Assembly (NCBI GenBank): GCA_018813445.1 | Contig: JAHJBR010000154.1 | Location: forward strand, 1-6,385 | Reading direction: 5' to 3' | Length of the DNA: 6,385 bases | Origin: Microcaldota archaeon | GTDB taxonomy: Archaea; Micrarchaeota; Micrarchaeia; Anstonellales; Bilamarchaeaceae | Shown: in pieces, positions 6,034-6,385 of the stretch | Layout: every line of letters begins with the position of its first letter | Position numbering within the stretch: position 1 is the stretch's first letter | Made by a program: the position numbers and the translations under genes | Notes under the pieces: generated by a model | What the model was told of the DNA's origin: nothing | Seen by the model: only the letters and a program-made list of their open reading frames with translations | The model's database searches: none

Positions 6034-6044
6034 ACCAGCATGTT

Positions 6045-6058
6045 AGAGTTCAAATCTC
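6045..6058 (+). repeat. 14-nt T-arm repeat, copy 1 (inside tRNA-Trp)
   Basis: AGAGTTCAAATCTC, most of the tRNA T arm. An identical 14-mer occurs 148 bp downstream. In this copy it runs straight on into the acceptor 3' strand. Confidence 0.85.
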
Positions 6059-6176
6059 TATAACCCCACTCACAAACCCAGGAGGAAACCTATAATCTCA
6101 GCAGGAGGTGTTTCCCCCTAGGTTCCAGTGTTCCTCCGTAACCCCCTTCCAATTACGGTCGCTGACGCTCCCTAAC
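6058..6176 (+). repeat. 119-bp direct repeat, copy 1
   Basis: Identical base for base to 6267-6385, at an offset of 209 bp. It begins in the T stem and acceptor strand of tRNA-Trp and continues 108 bp past the gene. It is visibly more G/C-rich than the surrounding genes. Internal structure includes an imperfect 13-bp stem (6077-6089 with 6110-6122) and a 6-bp CCGTAA/TTACGG hairpin (6136-6141 with 6153-6158). No credible coding frame is seen. It has no poly-T end. Confidence 0.95.
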
Positions 6177-6192
6177 TTATTATGAAAAAATC

Positions 6193-6206
6193 AGAGTTCA
6201 AATCTC
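6193..6206 (+). repeat. 14-nt T-arm repeat, copy 2
   Basis: Second exact copy of AGAGTTCAAATCTC. Here it is not followed by the acceptor sequence; 61 other bases intervene before TATAACCCC resumes. Upstream bases do not fold into the remainder of a tRNA, so this is a tRNA fragment and not a second gene. Confidence 0.85.
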
Positions 6207-6239
6207 CCTAAAAAGCGAATCGCAATGAGCTTTTTGGGG
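6206..6239 (+). repeat. Hairpin 1 of the intervening 61-bp segment
   Basis: Inverted repeat with an 11-bp stem, CCCTAAAAAGC (6206-6216) with GCTTTTTGGGG (6229-6239), including one T-G wobble, and a 12-nt loop. The T5 run on the plus strand at 6231-6235 could also act as a terminator for the tRNA transcript. Confidence 0.75.
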
Positions 6240-6267
6240 CCCATTTGTTTAGTAAAACAAATTGGGC
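6207..6267 (+). other. 61-bp segment interrupting the copied tRNA 3' end
   Basis: In the tRNA, the 14-mer AGAGTTCAAATCTC is directly followed by TATAACCCC. In the downstream copy the same two blocks are separated by exactly these 61 bases (repeat offset 148 before, 209 after). The segment consists almost wholly of two back-to-back hairpins. It has no coding capacity. Nature unknown: insertion, recombination joint, or ancestral unit sequence. Confidence 0.7.
6239..6267 (+). repeat. Hairpin 2 of the intervening 61-bp segment
   Basis: Inverted repeat GCCCATTTGTTT (6239-6250) with AAACAAATTGGGC (6255-6267), 12 bp with a single bulged T and a 4-nt loop AGTA. It abuts hairpin 1, the two sharing base 6239. 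Confidence 0.8.
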
Positions 6268-6385
6268 TATAACCCCACTCACAAACCCAGGAGGAAACCT
6301 ATAATCTCAGCAGGAGGTGTTTCCCCCTAGGTTCCAGTGTTCCTCCGTAACCCCCTTCCAATTACGGTCGCTGACGCTCCCTAAC
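6267..6385 (+). repeat. 119-bp direct repeat, copy 2 (reaches the window edge)
   Basis: Perfect copy of 6058-6176, including the tRNA acceptor 3' strand TAACCCC and both internal hairpins. It reaches the last base of the window, so its true right end, and whether further 209-bp units follow, cannot be seen. Confidence 0.95.

Larger units (their letters stand above)
5975..6068 (+). tRNA. tRNA-Trp (anticodon CCA) with a putative intron
   Basis: Folds as a full cloverleaf. The acceptor stem is GGGGTTA (5975-5981) with TAACCCC (6061-6067), followed by discriminator A at 6068. The D arm is GCGT/GCGC with a 9-nt loop containing GG. The anticodon stem is GCTGG (6002-6006) with CCAGC (6035-6039), the variable region is 4 nt, and the T arm is TAGAG-TTCAAAT-CTCTA (6044-6060). 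The anticodon loop begins C32-T33 followed by CCA at 6009-6011, giving Trp. The loop holds 21 extra bases, read as an intron between positions 37 and 38. The 3' CCA is not encoded. The last 11 bases of the gene are part of the long direct repeat that follows. Confidence 0.9.

Noticed and set aside
6058..6176. A minus-strand reading frame through the 119-bp repeat that gives a protein-like string of about 25 residues (SVSDRNWKGVTEEHW and similar)
   Set aside because: No start codon with a ribosome-binding site, the frame is closed by a stop within the repeat, and the DNA is rich in inverted repeats. Treated as a chance frame.
6177..6275. A second tRNA gene built on the copied T arm and acceptor sequence
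   Set aside because: No D arm, anticodon arm or matching 5' acceptor strand precedes the 14-mer, even allowing for an intron in the T arm.
6058..6385. CRISPR array
   Set aside because: Only two copies, each 119 bp and far longer than CRISPR repeats, with no set of equal-length unique spacers.

Overview
This window looks like part of an AT-rich archaeal chromosome. The markers are a class I lysyl-tRNA synthetase, the small RNA polymerase subunit RpoK/Rpo6, a SerK-like ParB/Srx-fold protein, a tRNA-Trp(CCA) with an apparent intron at position 37/38, TATA boxes of the TTTAAA type, and GGTG/GTGAT ribosome-binding sites. The compact genes and single-TM surface proteins with Ig-like domains resemble DPANN lineages, but the exact clade cannot be fixed from the sequence.

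Left part (1-2462, all on the minus strand). lysS is followed by an oligo-T terminator. After a 165-bp gap comes a short serK-like gene whose stop codon overlaps the Shine-Dalgarno of a cysteine synthase gene that runs off the window. A serine kinase next to a cysteine synthase suggests a two-step route serine -> O-phosphoserine -> cysteine.

Middle part (2591-4950, plus strand). Three envelope proteins each have one N-terminal membrane anchor and an extracellular domain. The first two are diverged paralogues sharing a two-domain Ig-like module with nearly invariant cysteine spacing; the second adds an FN3-like domain. The third is a sequon-rich protein of unknown family, 13 bp after the second. 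The first appears to be read from a leaderless mRNA, and the second has its own TATA box overlapping the end of the first.

Right-middle part (4910-5864, minus strand). A bPH2 (YdbS/YdbT-like) membrane protein with a coiled-coil, lysine-rich tail is followed 13 bp later by rpoK. The 3' end of rpoK overlaps the last surface-protein gene by 41 bp, tail to tail.

Right end (5935-6385). A tRNA-Trp gene carries a 21-nt putative intron. Its 3' end is the first part of a perfect 119-bp direct repeat that recurs 209 bp downstream and reaches the window edge. In the second copy a 14-nt T-arm segment is also repeated, but it is separated from the acceptor sequence by 61 bp that fold into two adjacent hairpins. 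This tRNA-anchored repeat with a split T-arm copy is the least explained structure in the window. It may be the start of a longer array or the trace of an integration event.
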